Source: Vibrio sp. 05-20-BW147
GTDB taxonomy: Bacteria; Pseudomonadota; Gammaproteobacteria; Enterobacterales; Vibrionaceae
Direction: 5' to 3'
DNA: 64,000 bases
NCBI RefSeq assembly: GCF_013369385.1
Contig: NZ_SZTO01000009.1
Coordinates: forward strand, 62,001 to 126,000
In this document: positions 52,292 through 60,278 of the stretch, piece after piece
Layout of the letters: each line of letters starts with the position of its first letter
How positions within the stretch are numbered: the first letter of the stretch is position 1
Translations under genes and position numbers: made by a program
The notes under the pieces: model-generated
Seen by the model: only the letters and a program-made list of their open reading frames with translations
Told to the model about the DNA's origin: nothing
The model's database searches: none

Positions 52292-52315
52292 AAAGGGCAG
52301 GATAACCTGCCCTTT
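52292..52315. terminator. Bidirectional terminator between yggE and serA
   Basis: AAAGGGCAGG (52292-52301) and CCTGCCCTTT (52306-52315) pair perfectly around ATAA. T residues follow on both strands, although the runs are short. Confidence 0.8.
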
Positions 52316-52329
52316 ATTGTCTGTGTGAT

Positions 52330-53559
52330 TTAGTGAAGGATACGAGAGCGGATGGTGCCTTCGATGCCTTTCAATTTCACTAATGCTTCTTCAGAACGCT
52401 CAGTTTCGACGTCAATCACCACGTAACCAATATCAGCGGATGTTTGTAGGTACTGACCAGCAATGTTGATCCCTTCTTCAGCAAAAATGGTGTTGATTTG
52501 CGTCAGAATGCCCGGGCGGTTTTGGTGAATGTGCAGCAAGCGTGAACAGCTGCGATGTTCTGGCAGTGACACTTCAGGGAAGTTAACGCTAGACAGCGTT
52601 GAGCCGTTGTCTGAATACTTCGCTAATTTGCCTGCGACTTCAACACCAATGTTCTCTTGTGCTTCTTGAGTTGACCCTCCAACGTGTGGAGTAAGAATCA
52701 CGTTGTCGAATTTTTGCAATGGCGACTCGAAAGGATCTGCGTTGGTTGCAGGTTCTACCGGGAACACATCGATTGCTGCACCAGCAATATGACCTGATTC
52801 GAGTGAATGGCAAAGCGCTTCGATATCCACAACTGTGCCACGTGCCGCGTTAATGAAGATAGATCCTGGCTTCATGCGCGCAAACTCTTCTGCGCTCATC
52901 ATGTTTTTTGTGTCTGGAGTCTCAGGTACGTGTAAAGAAATTACGTCACATTTGTTGAGTAGCTCACTCATTGTGTGCACTTGCGTTGCGTTGCCTAATG
53001 ACAGTTTGTTTTCAATGTCGTAGAAGTAGACACGCATACCCAAGTTTTCAGCAATAATACCGAGCTGAGTACCGATATGGCCGTAACCAATAATACCAAG
53101 ACGCTTACCACGCGCTTCGTAGGAATTGTCGGCACTCTTTTTCCAAATACCACGATGTGCCAAGGCATTTTTTTCCGGAATACCACGAAGTAGCAGAAGG
53201 ATTTGACCCAACACTAGTTCCGCTACGCTACGCGTGTTAGAGAATGGGGCATTAAACACGGGAATACCACGTTTTGCCGCCGCATTCAGATCCACTTGGT
53301 TGGTGCCAATACAGAAGCAGCCAATCGCAACCAGTTTTTGCGCTGCGTTAATGACTTCTTCGGTTAAGTTGGTGCGAGAGCGAATGCCGATGAAGTGCGC
53401 ATCTTTAACCGCTTCTAGAAGATCCGCATCCGACAAGGAACCCTTGTGGTACTCGATATTGGTGTAACCTGCCGCTTGTAGCACTTCTACCGAAGAAGGG
53501 TGGAGGCCTTCAAGAAGTAAGATTTTTATTTTCTCTTTTTCCAGTGAAACTTTGGCCAT
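52330..53559 (-). CDS. serA: D-3-phosphoglycerate dehydrogenase SerA
   Basis: SerA oxidises 3-phosphoglycerate with NAD to begin serine synthesis. The 409-residue protein has the NAD loop LGIIGYGHIGTQLG near residue 153, the catalytic arginine in NAARGTVVD, Glu in DVFPVEPA and His in TPHVGGSTQEAQ. The C-terminal ACT domain (HIHQNRPGILTQINTIF) is the serine feedback site. rpiA lies upstream on the same strand, but 259 bases with a terminator separate them, so serA has its own promoter. Confidence 0.97.
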   Translation of the reverse strand: MAKVSLEKEKIKILLLEGLHPSSVEVLQAAGYTNIEYHKGSLSDADLLEAVKDAHFIGIRSRTNLTEEVINAAQKLVAIGCFCIGTNQVDLNAAAKRGIPVFNAPFSNTRSVAELVLGQILLLLRGIPEKNALAHRGIWKKSADNSYEARGKRLGIIGYGHIGTQLGIIAENLGMRVYFYDIENKLSLGNATQVHTMSELLNKCDVISLHVPETPDTKNMMSAEEFARMKPGSIFINAARGTVVDIEALCHSLESGHIAGAAIDVFPVEPATNADPFESPLQKFDNVILTPHVGGSTQEAQENIGVEVAGKLAKYSDNGSTLSSVNFPEVSLPEHRSCSRLLHIHQNRPGILTQINTIFAEEGINIAGQYLQTSADIGYVVIDVETERSEEALVKLKGIEGTIRSRILH

Positions 53560-53754
53560 TGTTTTCGTCCTTAAAATGGAAAGGTGGGCTAATTTGGCGC
53601 ACGTTAAACAAAATCGTTAAGAGCAGTGAAATTAACAGTTTTGGCGGAGGACAAACGTTTCCTTGTGCGTCTTCTGCTCAATAAAGTAACAAAAAATTTT
53701 TGTTTTGGGTAAGAAAATTACGGAATAAGAGATAATTTTCTTCAAGAAAGTCAT

Positions 53755-53779
53755 AAAAAACGGCGCCCTTGGGCGCCGT
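53755..53779 (-). terminator. Intrinsic terminator of rpiA
   Basis: ACGGCGCCC (53760-53768) pairs with GGGCGCCGT (53771-53779). The A-run at 53755-53760 gives a minus-strand T-run. The loop is only two bases if fully paired, so the terminal pairs probably open. Confidence 0.88.
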
Positions 53780-53818
53780 CTGTAATCAAATAACGGAAAA
53801 TAGCGCAAAACCAGCTAT

Positions 53819-54475
53819 TTATTCCTCAATTTTGGCACCTTCTGGAGTGCCGGTGATGACCACGTCAGCACCGCGATGAGCAAAAAGACCGACAGTCACT
53901 ACGCCTGGAATAGCGTTGATCTGATCTTCCAGCTGTTTTGGATTGGTGATCTTCATACCGTAAACATCAAGGATGACGTTACCGTTGTCAGTAATCACCC
54001 CTTCGCGGTAACAAGGATCACCACCAAGTTTAACCAATTGACGCGCAACGTATGAGCGAGCCATTGGGATGACTTCAACAGGAAGAGGGAAAGTCCCAAG
54101 AACATCGACAGCCTTTGTGCCATCGACGATACAGATAAACTTGTCCGCAATCGCCGCAACGATTTTCTCGCGAGTGAGCGCCGCGCCACCGCCTTTGATC
54201 ATTTCACGATCTGCGTTGATTTCGTCCGCGCCATCAACGTAAATGTCTAAAGATGCGACTTCATTGCAGTCGAAAATTTTAATGCCTAGTGCTTCAAGTT
54301 TTTCTGTTGATGCAACAGAACTGGATACCGCACCTTTGATCTCTTCACTCATGGTTCCAAGAGCATCGATGAAGTGATTAACCGTTGAGCCCGTTCCTAC
54401 GCCAACAATGCTGCCTTTTTCCACATACTTGAGCGCTGCCCAACCAGCGGCTTTTTTCATTTCATCTTGAGTCAT
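53819..54475 (-). CDS. rpiA: Ribose-5-phosphate isomerase A
   Basis: RpiA interconverts ribose-5-phosphate and ribulose-5-phosphate in the pentose phosphate pathway. The 218-residue protein has the family motifs [24 protein letters not shown] and the catalytic [14 protein letters not shown] 54475 (MTQDEMKKA) is chosen over 54481 because the AGGAG site then has normal spacing (the other ATG abuts it). It has its own terminator and is near serA, as in E. coli. Confidence 0.97.
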   Translation of the reverse strand: MTQDEMKKAAGWAALKYVEKGSIVGVGTGSTVNHFIDALGTMSEEIKGAVSSSVASTEKLEALGIKIFDCNEVASLDIYVDGADEINADREMIKGGGAALTREKIVAAIADKFICIVDGTKAVDVLGTFPLPVEVIPMARSYVARQLVKLGGDPCYREGVITDNGNVILDVYGMKITNPKQLEDQINAIPGVVTVGLFAHRGADVVITGTPEGAKIEE

Positions 54476-54527
54476 GCTCATCTCCTGAATTGATGAAGGA
54501 TAGTTTGTGCCGCGCGATTATAACGAG

Positions 54528-55127
54528 TTAGTTTGTGTTTTCCCATTGCCAGATTTGGCTTGGGGTCACGATCTTAGGCAAAGGAATATCCCAAACTTCG
54601 CAAGGTAGCTGCTCAACATGCTGGCAATCATGGGCGATACCGATAGGCTTGGCTCCTAAGCCAGTGCGAAACCAACGCTCTAAGGTGCGGTCATAGTAGC
54701 CGCCGCCCATACCGAGCCTTTGCCCTGTGCTGTCAAAGGCGACCAGTGGCGTACAAATTAAATCAAGCTCTGCGAGTGGGATGATATGACGTTTATCAAG
54801 CTTGGGCTCAAGGATACCGTAGCGGTTGTAGATCAAATCGGTGTGGCGATGGTAGTGCAGAAAAAGAAGCTGCCCTTTGGAAAAAGGATGGATGACTGGG
54901 AGATACACTTGCTTACCCAGCTCCCAAAGCCATTCAATCAACGGTTTGGTATCGAGCTCTCCGTCAGCAGAAAGATAGAGGGCGATGTGTTGCGCGTCAG
55001 TGAGTTCATCGAGCTGGGCAAAGTGAGCTGTCAAATCCAGTGCAGCTTGATATTGAGTATCACTGCATAATTGATTGCGTCTTTGGCGGATAAGTGTGCG
55101 GATGTCTTGCCGGGAAAGGTTTTGCAT
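54528..55127 (-). CDS. fau: 5-formyltetrahydrofolate cyclo-ligase
   Basis: This enzyme (YgfA/MTHFS) converts 5-formyl-THF to 5,10-methenyl-THF using ATP. The 199-residue protein has the N-terminal basic segment RTLIRQRRNQL, the folate region LYLSADGELDTKPLI and the ATP-binding loop RLGMGGGYYDRTLERW. Its start codon lies only a few bases after the 3' end of the 6S RNA, so ssrS and fau form one transcription unit, the arrangement conserved in gammaproteobacteria. Confidence 0.95.
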   Translation of the reverse strand: MQNLSRQDIRTLIRQRRNQLCSDTQYQAALDLTAHFAQLDELTDAQHIALYLSADGELDTKPLIEWLWELGKQVYLPVIHPFSKGQLLFLHYHRHTDLIYNRYGILEPKLDKRHIIPLAELDLICTPLVAFDSTGQRLGMGGGYYDRTLERWFRTGLGAKPIGIAHDCQHVEQLPCEVWDIPLPKIVTPSQIWQWENTN

Positions 55128-55130
55128 AGA

Positions 55131-55318
55131 GGATACCCCAGAGTGCCGTTGCGGATTTTGGCCCTTGAACCAGCTGGTTCAAGGCGGATCGGCAATGATT
55201 ACCGTAGGCTTCTCGGTACGGGCCAAGCTTGCTCAATAGCGATCAAGTACCAACCCTTTGGTGTTGCTTATCGGCTCAGGGACGTCAATCCCGCGGACAA
55301 ACACTCCAGGGTAAAATT
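55131..55318 (-). ncRNA. ssrS: 6S RNA (ssrS), regulator of sigma70 RNA polymerase
   Basis: 6S RNA mimics an open promoter and sequesters sigma70 RNA polymerase in stationary phase. On the minus strand the 188-base stretch contains the E. coli 6S segments GTCCCTGAGCCGATA, CCGAGAAGCC and the terminal hairpin CCTTGAACCAGCTGGTTCAA, in the right order. The two ends (ACCCTGGAGTG and CACTCTGGGGT) pair into the closing stem. It lies between zapA and fau, its standard location. End points are estimated to within a few bases. Confidence 0.95.
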
Positions 55319-55320
55319 CT

Positions 55321-55632
55321 TTACTGCGGCGATCCATGCGCGACTTTTGTTAACGCTTGGTCTAGCGACGTGGTTAGCTGCTCCATGCGCTCAACCATCA
55401 GTTGTTGTTGCTCATTACTTTGGCTACTTTTGCTATTTAGCTCGTAGCAAATGTTCAAGGCAGCAAAGGTGAGTAACTGAATTTCATTAGTAATTTTAGT
55501 TCGCTCACTCATCTCTTTCAAACGGGAGTCAAGATCTTTTGCTGCGGCAACCAATGCATCTTCCTGTCCTGAAGGACAGTTAACACGGGTGATTTTGCCA
55601 AGAATTTCAACGTCTACCGCTTGGTTGCTCAT
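55321..55632 (-). CDS. zapA: Cell division protein ZapA
   Basis: ZapA bundles FtsZ filaments and recruits ZapB to the Z ring. The 103-residue protein has the N-terminal globular part (AVDVEILGKITRVNCPSGQEDAL) and a long C-terminal coiled coil (about residues 55-95, with the ICYELN segment). Its stop codon lies two bases before the estimated 6S RNA 5' end. It is divergent from ygfB. The gene is far from ftsZ, as in other gammaproteobacteria. Confidence 0.93.
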   Translation of the reverse strand: MSNQAVDVEILGKITRVNCPSGQEDALVAAAKDLDSRLKEMSERTKITNEIQLLTFAALNICYELNSKSSQSNEQQQLMVERMEQLTTSLDQALTKVAHGSPQ

Positions 55633-55878
55633 GATGGATTAACTCTATAACGCGCGAACTGAGATGCTGTACTCAACAACGACTGAGGAACAAACTATAG
55701 GTAAAGCGCTATCAAGATTCAAGCATTTCACAACGTCTTGAGATAAATGTGACAACAAGAAGTCAGTTATTGGACAATTTGCTCATTTGCTATGCAGAAA
55801 ACGCGTTTATCATCGTTTTCGCTCAAGGCGCTAAATGGTAGGATTACTCCCCACAGATGATCACTATGAAGAAAGACA

Positions 55879-56454
55879 ATGAGTAAAAATCAACTTCCAA
55901 GCTACCAAGTCGTTGCTGATGAAATGAAAATGGCCACTCTGGCGGTAACTCCAGCGGAGCTGCATGGATTACTTGCAGGCATGATCAGTGGTGGTTTGTC
56001 ACAGCAAGATCAAAGTTGGCAGCCAATGTTGTTTGATTATACCAATGATGGCATGGGTTGGCCGAGTGCGGCGTTGGAACAGGCGCAAGCGTTGTTTAAC
56101 GTGACTTCAGCTCAGTTAACTAGTGATGAAATGGTGTTAAACCTGTTGTTGCCAAACGCAGAAGGTGAAGATGCCATTTTTGCGCTGGCAGATGCCCTTT
56201 CTGATTGGGTTAATCATTATATTTCTGGTTTGGGCTTAGCGGGAGCTGCACTCAACAAGGCGTCAGAAGAGGCGAAAGAAGCACTGGCGGATCTCGAAGA
56301 GATGGCTCGTCTCGGTGTTGATGAAGACGACGATTTGCAAGAGCAAGCAGAGCTGCTGGAACACGTTATTGAGCATGTTAAAGCATGTGCGTTGCTGATC
56401 CATGCGGAGTTTGGCGCCAAAACGTCTTCCTCTGAAACCCCGACCATTCATTAA
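55879..56454 (+). CDS. ygfB: UPF0149 family protein YgfB
   Basis: A 191-residue acidic, helical protein of the UPF0149/YgfB family: [17 protein letters not shown] near residue 25 and [22 protein letters not shown] around 100-120, then a coiled-coil-like acidic C-terminus. Biochemical function is not established, although YgfB in Pseudomonas affects antibiotic-resistance regulation. It starts the ygfB-ubiH-ubiI run and is divergent from zapA, as in E. coli. Confidence 0.9.
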   Translation: MSKNQLPSYQVVADEMKMATLAVTPAELHGLLAGMISGGLSQQDQSWQPMLFDYTNDGMGWPSAALEQAQALFNVTSAQLTSDEMVLNLLLPNAEGEDAIFALADALSDWVNHYISGLGLAGAALNKASEEAKEALADLEEMARLGVDEDDDLQEQAELLEHVIEHVKACALLIHAEFGAKTSSSETPTIH

Positions 56455-56468
56455 TCTGAGGGGCGGAA

Positions 56469-57644
56469 ATGACGCAATATGATGTTGTAATTGCTGGCGG
56501 AGCAATGGCTGGGGCGACGCTTGCTTTGGCACTTTCGCACCTGACGGATAATAAATTGAACGTCGCGGTTGTCGAACCTTATCAGGTTGATACCAGTCAC
56601 CCGGGGTTCGATTCTCGCTCAATAGCACTCTCATATGGCACCGTTGATATTTTGCGTCGTTTCCAACTCTGGTCATCGATAGCGCCTTGTGCCACGCCGA
56701 TTACGGATATTCACGTTTCCGATCGCTCTCATCTGGCAATGACCGATATTTCCGCACAACAAGTTGGCGTTGACGCACTGGGTTATGTGGTGGAGCTGGC
56801 AGATGTTGGGAGTATCTATCAGTCGTTATTGCAGCGTTGTGACTCCATTTCCCTCTACACCCCTGTCGCAGTGGAACGCGTGGAGCGATTCACGGATAGC
56901 GTTGCGGTGCATTTGAATAATGGAGAAACGCTGCAGGCAAAACTGCTGGTGGCCGCTGATGGGGCAGTCTCCAACTGTTGCCAGCAACTGGGCATGCCCC
57001 TTGCGCAGCATGATTTTGCACAAACCGCTGTCATTGCTAATGTCGTGACAGAACAGGCGCATCGTGGGCGTGCGTTTGAACGCTTTACTGAGCATGGTCC
57101 AGTCGCGTTGCTGCCGATGTCTGACAATCGCATGTCTTTGGTGTGGTGTCTGCCTCCGGATTTAGCTGAGCAGGTGATGTTGTTATCTGAAGAGCAATTT
57201 TTGGCACGTTTGCAGCAAGAGTTTGGTTGGCGGTTAGGTCAAATGCAAAAAGTGGGCATGAGGGCGAGTTATCCGCTGATATTACGTCATCGAGAACAGA
57301 ACATCTCTCATCGCTTTGCTGTGGTAGGTAACGCGGCGCAAACCTTACATCCGATTGCAGGACAAGGGTTTAATCTTGGCATTCGCGATGTGGCCTCACT
57401 GGCAGAAGAGATCACCAAGCAGCTTGATGATGTTGGGGCGTATTCTTCTCTGATGCGCTTTAAGCAGCGCCGTTGTGGTGACCGACAAAACACTATTTGG
57501 ATGACGACCAGTTTGGTACACCTTTTCTCTAATGATTACCTTGCACTCAGAGTGGCTCGCAACCTCGGGCTAGTGATGATGGATAATCTTTCTGGGCTGA
57601 AACAGCCACTATTACGCCAGACATTAGGTCTGGTGAGCCGATAG
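56469..57644 (+). CDS. ubiH: 2-octaprenyl-6-methoxyphenol hydroxylase UbiH
   Basis: UbiH is an FAD monooxygenase of ubiquinone synthesis. The 391-residue protein has the N-terminal FAD loop DVVIAGGAMAGATLALAL, the middle VAADGAVSNC motif and the C-terminal GNAAQTLHPIAGQGFNLGIRD, whose Asn-Ala-Ala in place of Asp-Ala-Ala is typical of UbiH. It starts 14 bases after ygfB. In E. coli pepP lies between ygfB and ubiH; it is missing here. Confidence 0.93.
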   Translation: MTQYDVVIAGGAMAGATLALALSHLTDNKLNVAVVEPYQVDTSHPGFDSRSIALSYGTVDILRRFQLWSSIAPCATPITDIHVSDRSHLAMTDISAQQVGVDALGYVVELADVGSIYQSLLQRCDSISLYTPVAVERVERFTDSVAVHLNNGETLQAKLLVAADGAVSNCCQQLGMPLAQHDFAQTAVIANVVTEQAHRGRAFERFTEHGPVALLPMSDNRMSLVWCLPPDLAEQVMLLSEEQFLARLQQEFGWRLGQMQKVGMRASYPLILRHREQNISHRFAVVGNAAQTLHPIAGQGFNLGIRDVASLAEEITKQLDDVGAYSSLMRFKQRRCGDRQNTIWMTTSLVHLFSNDYLALRVARNLGLVMMDNLSGLKQPLLRQTLGLVSR

Positions 57645-57657
57645 CGAGTAAAACAAA

Positions 57658-58890
57658 ATGATACAAAGTGTGGATGTGGCGATCGTTGGCGGTGGCATGG
57701 TGGGACTGGCGCTGGCCGCGGCATTTAAAGACAGCGATTTGCGTGTAGCAGTGATTGAAGGGCAGGCTCCAAATCTGCAAATGAATGAACTGCCGGATGT
57801 GAGAGTTTCCGCGCTCAGTCGTTCCAGCGAACATATCTTAAAAAATCTGGGTGCTTGGCAATCCATTGTGGAAAAACGAGCCTCTCCTTATGTGGCGATG
57901 GAAGTGTGGGATCAAGACAGTTTTGGCCACATTGACTTTAGTGCGGATGCGATGGCACAGCCGGATCTTGGCCATATTGTTGAAAATCGTGTCATTCAAC
58001 TGGCACTTTTGGAGCAGGTTAACAAGCTGGATAATGTGATGGTGCTGATGCCTTGTCAGTGTCAATCGATGAGTGTAGGAGAGAGCGAAGTGTGGTTGTC
58101 GCTCGACAATGGTCAGGCGCTCACGGCCAAATTGGTGGTTGGTGCAGATGGCGCCAATTCTTGGGTTCGACGTCAGCAGGATATCCCGCTAACTCATTGG
58201 GATTATGGCCATTCTGCGATCGTAGCCAATGTTCGCACCGTCGAGCCACATTGCTCAGTTGCACGTCAAATTTTTACTCCTCAAGGACCTTTGGCCTTTC
58301 TGCCAATGTCTGAAGAGAACATGACCTCGATTGTGTGGTCGACTGAATCACTGCGCGCAACGAGTTTGATGGCGATGTCAGACAGTGAGTTCAATAAGGC
58401 GCTGAGTGCCGAATTTGATATGCGTTTGGGACTGTGCGAAGTGGTTGGGGAGCGTTTTAGCGTACCACTGAAAATGCGTTTTGCTCGAGATTTTGTCAAA
58501 GAGCGTGTCGCCCTGATTGGTGACGCTGCACACACAATCCATCCTTTGGCGGGGCAAGGCGTGAATTTGGGCTTGCTCGACGCTGCCAGTCTGGCGCAAG
58601 AGATCCTCGCGCTTTGGCAACGAGGTGAAGACATTGGCGCCAAGCGCAACCTGCGTCGTTTTGAGCGTTGGCGTAAAGCGGAAGCGGCGCAAATGATTGC
58701 CGCGATGCAGGGTTTTCGAGAGTTGTTTTCCGGCTCTAATCCATTGAAAAAGTTCTTACGTGGCGTTGGTTTGACAATGGCAGGGCACCTTCCGGGCGCT
58801 AAAGATCAAATCATGAGACGTGCGTTGGGATTGGATGGCGAGCTTCCTGAGTTGGCGAAACGTCGTCAACCAGAGCTGAGTCGCTCATAG
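57658..58890 (+). CDS. ubiI: 2-octaprenylphenol hydroxylase UbiI (VisC)
   Basis: UbiI hydroxylates C5 of the ubiquinone precursor ring. The 410-residue paralogue of UbiH has the FAD loop DVAIVGGGMVGLALAAAF, VVGADGANSWVRRQ and GDAAHTIHPLAGQGVNLGLLD. The two tandem genes are co-transcribed (13-base gap). Distinction from UbiF rests on its adjacency to ubiH. It is followed by a strong terminator. Confidence 0.92.
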   Translation: MIQSVDVAIVGGGMVGLALAAAFKDSDLRVAVIEGQAPNLQMNELPDVRVSALSRSSEHILKNLGAWQSIVEKRASPYVAMEVWDQDSFGHIDFSADAMAQPDLGHIVENRVIQLALLEQVNKLDNVMVLMPCQCQSMSVGESEVWLSLDNGQALTAKLVVGADGANSWVRRQQDIPLTHWDYGHSAIVANVRTVEPHCSVARQIFTPQGPLAFLPMSEENMTSIVWSTESLRATSLMAMSDSEFNKALSAEFDMRLGLCEVVGERFSVPLKMRFARDFVKERVALIGDAAHTIHPLAGQGVNLGLLDAASLAQEILALWQRGEDIGAKRNLRRFERWRKAEAAQMIAAMQGFRELFSGSNPLKKFLRGVGLTMAGHLPGAKDQIMRRALGLDGELPELAKRRQPELSRS

Positions 58891-58895
58891 TGAGA

Positions 58896-58934
58896 ATAAA
58901 AAGAAAGGGCTGAAAATTAGCCCTTTCTTTTTTG
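58896..58934. terminator. Terminator between ubiI and ytfK
   Basis: AAGAAAGGGCT (58901-58911) pairs with AGCCCTTTCTT (58919-58929) around a 7-base loop and is followed by T residues. An A-run on the other side suggests it also serves the convergent ytfK-like gene. Confidence 0.88.
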
Positions 58935-58970
58935 AATTCAGTTGGTTATCTTGTTTTATCGACAAGACAA

Positions 58971-59177
58971 TTAAGCGTAGGCACAGCGCAGCTTCATGAT
59001 CTCCTGATTGACTTCTTTCACGGTTTGAAAATGCTTTTGCTCAGCTTTTGCTGGCAGGATCAATTTACCATTATCAAACTCAAATTTTCCTACGCCGTAA
59101 ATGTAAATTCTTCCCTTAAATAGTCGACTCACGTGTTTAGCAATCATACCTGGTGTATAGCGCTTAAACAGTCTCAT
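58971..59177 (-). CDS. ytfK: DUF1107 protein, YtfK-like
   Basis: A 68-residue basic cytoplasmic protein that aligns along its whole length with E. coli YtfK (DUF1107): it starts MRLFKRYTPGMIAKHVSRLF and continues GRIYIYGVGKFEFDNGKLILP and KEVNQEIMKLR. In E. coli YtfK binds SpoT and tips it toward (p)ppGpp synthesis during phosphate or fatty-acid starvation. The same role here is inferred from similarity. Convergent with ubiI, single gene. An AAAGGAAAG site precedes the start. Confidence 0.88.
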   Translation of the reverse strand: MRLFKRYTPGMIAKHVSRLFKGRIYIYGVGKFEFDNGKLILPAKAEQKHFQTVKEVNQEIMKLRCAYA

Positions 59178-59528
59178 ACTTACTTTCCTTTTTTCTCAAT
59201 CAGCTCCGCTAGTCTAACAGTTACTGTGACTTAAATGTGTGACATCTCTGGATTAAAATAGAGCTAAGTCTTTCGTGTTTAGATAATTGTGCTGAGCTAG
59301 ACAAATTTCCCCATAATTGTCCTCAATTTAGTGAGGTTAAGCTCAAAATGGTCATGCAAACGGAACCTTAACGTTATCTGTCTCTTTTCGAATCATGGTC
59401 ACTCATGTTTTACGTGACGCATTAAGCAATAGTTTTGTTACAAGAATAAGAATAGTTGGTAATTATTTGTTACGCACTATGAGGTGGCTATTTATGGGGA
59501 AAAGATTCACTCGAATAGGTTGGAGCCT

Positions 59529-59552
59529 AAAAAAAAGCCCGCAACAGCGGGC
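59529..59552 (-). terminator. Intrinsic terminator ending the candidate RNA
   Basis: GCCCGC (59537-59542) pairs with GCGGGC (59547-59552) around four bases. The A-run at 59529-59536 is the T-run on the minus strand. The nearest minus-strand protein gene ends 214 bases upstream and already has its own terminator. Confidence 0.85.
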
Positions 59553-59685
59553 GAATAGTCACAGATGCATTACACAAAAGTGGATTTCCTGACTAAGGTC
59601 AGTGGATTCACTTGGGTCAACTGAACGCTCATTGAGCGGTCAATCAACAAATTCAGGTTATCCTAAAATAATCGCTGTGACTATT
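59530..59685 (-). ncRNA. Candidate structured RNA closed by an 11-bp helix, with its own terminator
   Basis: AATAGTCACAG (59554-59564) and CTGTGACTATT (59675-59685) are perfect inverted copies 132 bases apart end to end. Inside are two further hairpins: AAGTG/CACTT (59578-59582 and 59609-59613) around CTGAC/GTCAG (59589-59593 and 59598-59602), and CTGAA/TTCAG (59621-59625 and 59652-59656) around CGCTC/GAGCG (59626-59630 and 59634-59638). Directly after the closing helix on the minus strand comes GCCCGC-TGTT-GCGGGC and nine T residues. That fits a ~155-nt independent RNA on the minus strand. I do not recognise the family. A mobile or repeat element is the main alternative. No convincing promoter was found. 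Confidence 0.45.
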
Positions 59686-59703
59686 TATGTTTTTAATGTG
59701 ACT

Positions 59704-59724
59704 AAAAATCCCATTGGGATTTTT
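59704..59724. terminator. Terminator after the YbaK-like gene
   Basis: AAAAATCCC (59704-59712) pairs with GGGATTTTT (59716-59724) around ATT. The symmetric A and T arms allow action in both directions. Confidence 0.75.
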
Positions 59725-59765
59725 CTGTTGATTTGAAGTTGATCACAAATTGTGAGCGCAATCGA

Positions 59766-60278
59766 TTACTTTTGGTGTGTTGGGAATGTGCCTAGCTCAC
59801 TAGAACGACAAATGTCAGCCCAGATGGGGGTGCTGAGTTGAGCTAGGCTTGTTAACGATAAAGCCACTCCTGCCATATTGTTTCCGCTGCTGATGGTGAC
59901 CATCGACTCCGCTTGGAGTGCATGGTCAAAGACAATCGGCATAGGGGTTTTCAGTAACAGGGGAGTCACGGTGCCCAGTTGATATCCTGTAATTGCATAA
60001 ATTTGCGAACTGTCAACACAGGTCATGCGCCGATAATCCATTAATGCTCTGACTTTTTTCGGATCAACAGCGCGATCGCCTGGTGCACACGCCAGTACAT
60101 AGCGATCACTCATATCACGCAGCAAAATGCATTTGACCATTTGCGCAGGACGAATCCCCCGCTGTTTGGCTGCGTCTTCGATGGTGGTGGCTGGTGTTTG
60201 ATGAGGCAACAGACGATAGGGCACCTGTTGCTCATCAAGGTAGCGGGTCAATGCTGTGGACAAATCACTATTCGTCAT
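59766..60278 (-). CDS. YbaK/ProX-family protein (aminoacyl-tRNA deacylase-like)
   Basis: A 170-residue protein of the YbaK/EbsC/ProRS-INS superfamily, whose members hydrolyse mischarged tRNAs such as Cys-tRNA(Pro). Family segments are TPATTIEDAAKQRGI, QMVKCILLRD, APGDRAVDPKKVRAL and the late TISSGNNMAGVALS. The exact tRNA substrate cannot be told. The start is taken as ATG 60278 (MTNSDLSTAL), overlapping the ygfZ end by 11 bases; the open frame upstream to 60320 lies inside ygfZ. Confidence 0.82.
   Translation of the reverse strand: MTNSDLSTALTRYLDEQQVPYRLLPHQTPATTIEDAAKQRGIRPAQMVKCILLRDMSDRYVLACAPGDRAVDPKKVRALMDYRRMTCVDSSQIYAITGYQLGTVTPLLLKTPMPIVFDHALQAESMVTISSGNNMAGVALSLTSLAQLSTPIWADICRSSELGTFPTHQK

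Larger units (their letters stand above)
59178..59765. other. Intergenic region holding a structured element (588 bp)
   Basis: No convincing protein gene here. 59178-59530 contains the ytfK control region and AT-rich DNA with only a 65-codon frame (59395-59592) that runs through a terminator hairpin and is unlikely to be real. 59530-59685 is the structured element described separately. 59704-59724 is a terminator for the minus-strand YbaK-like gene. Confidence 0.6.

Noticed and set aside
59395..59592. A 65-codon frame starting near 59395
   Set aside because: It runs through the terminator hairpin at 59529-59552 and into the structured element. No family resemblance and no clear ribosome site.
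59554..59685. Structured element as an integron attC/VCR site or a canonical ERIC copy
   Set aside because: No RYYYAAC/GTTRRRY core ends and no match by eye to the ERIC core. No integron cassette surrounds it.
59740..59756. TCACAAATTGTGA palindrome as a CRP site
   Set aside because: The half-sites are in the inverse order (TCACA then TGTGA) and the spacing is 3 rather than 6, so it does not match CRP.
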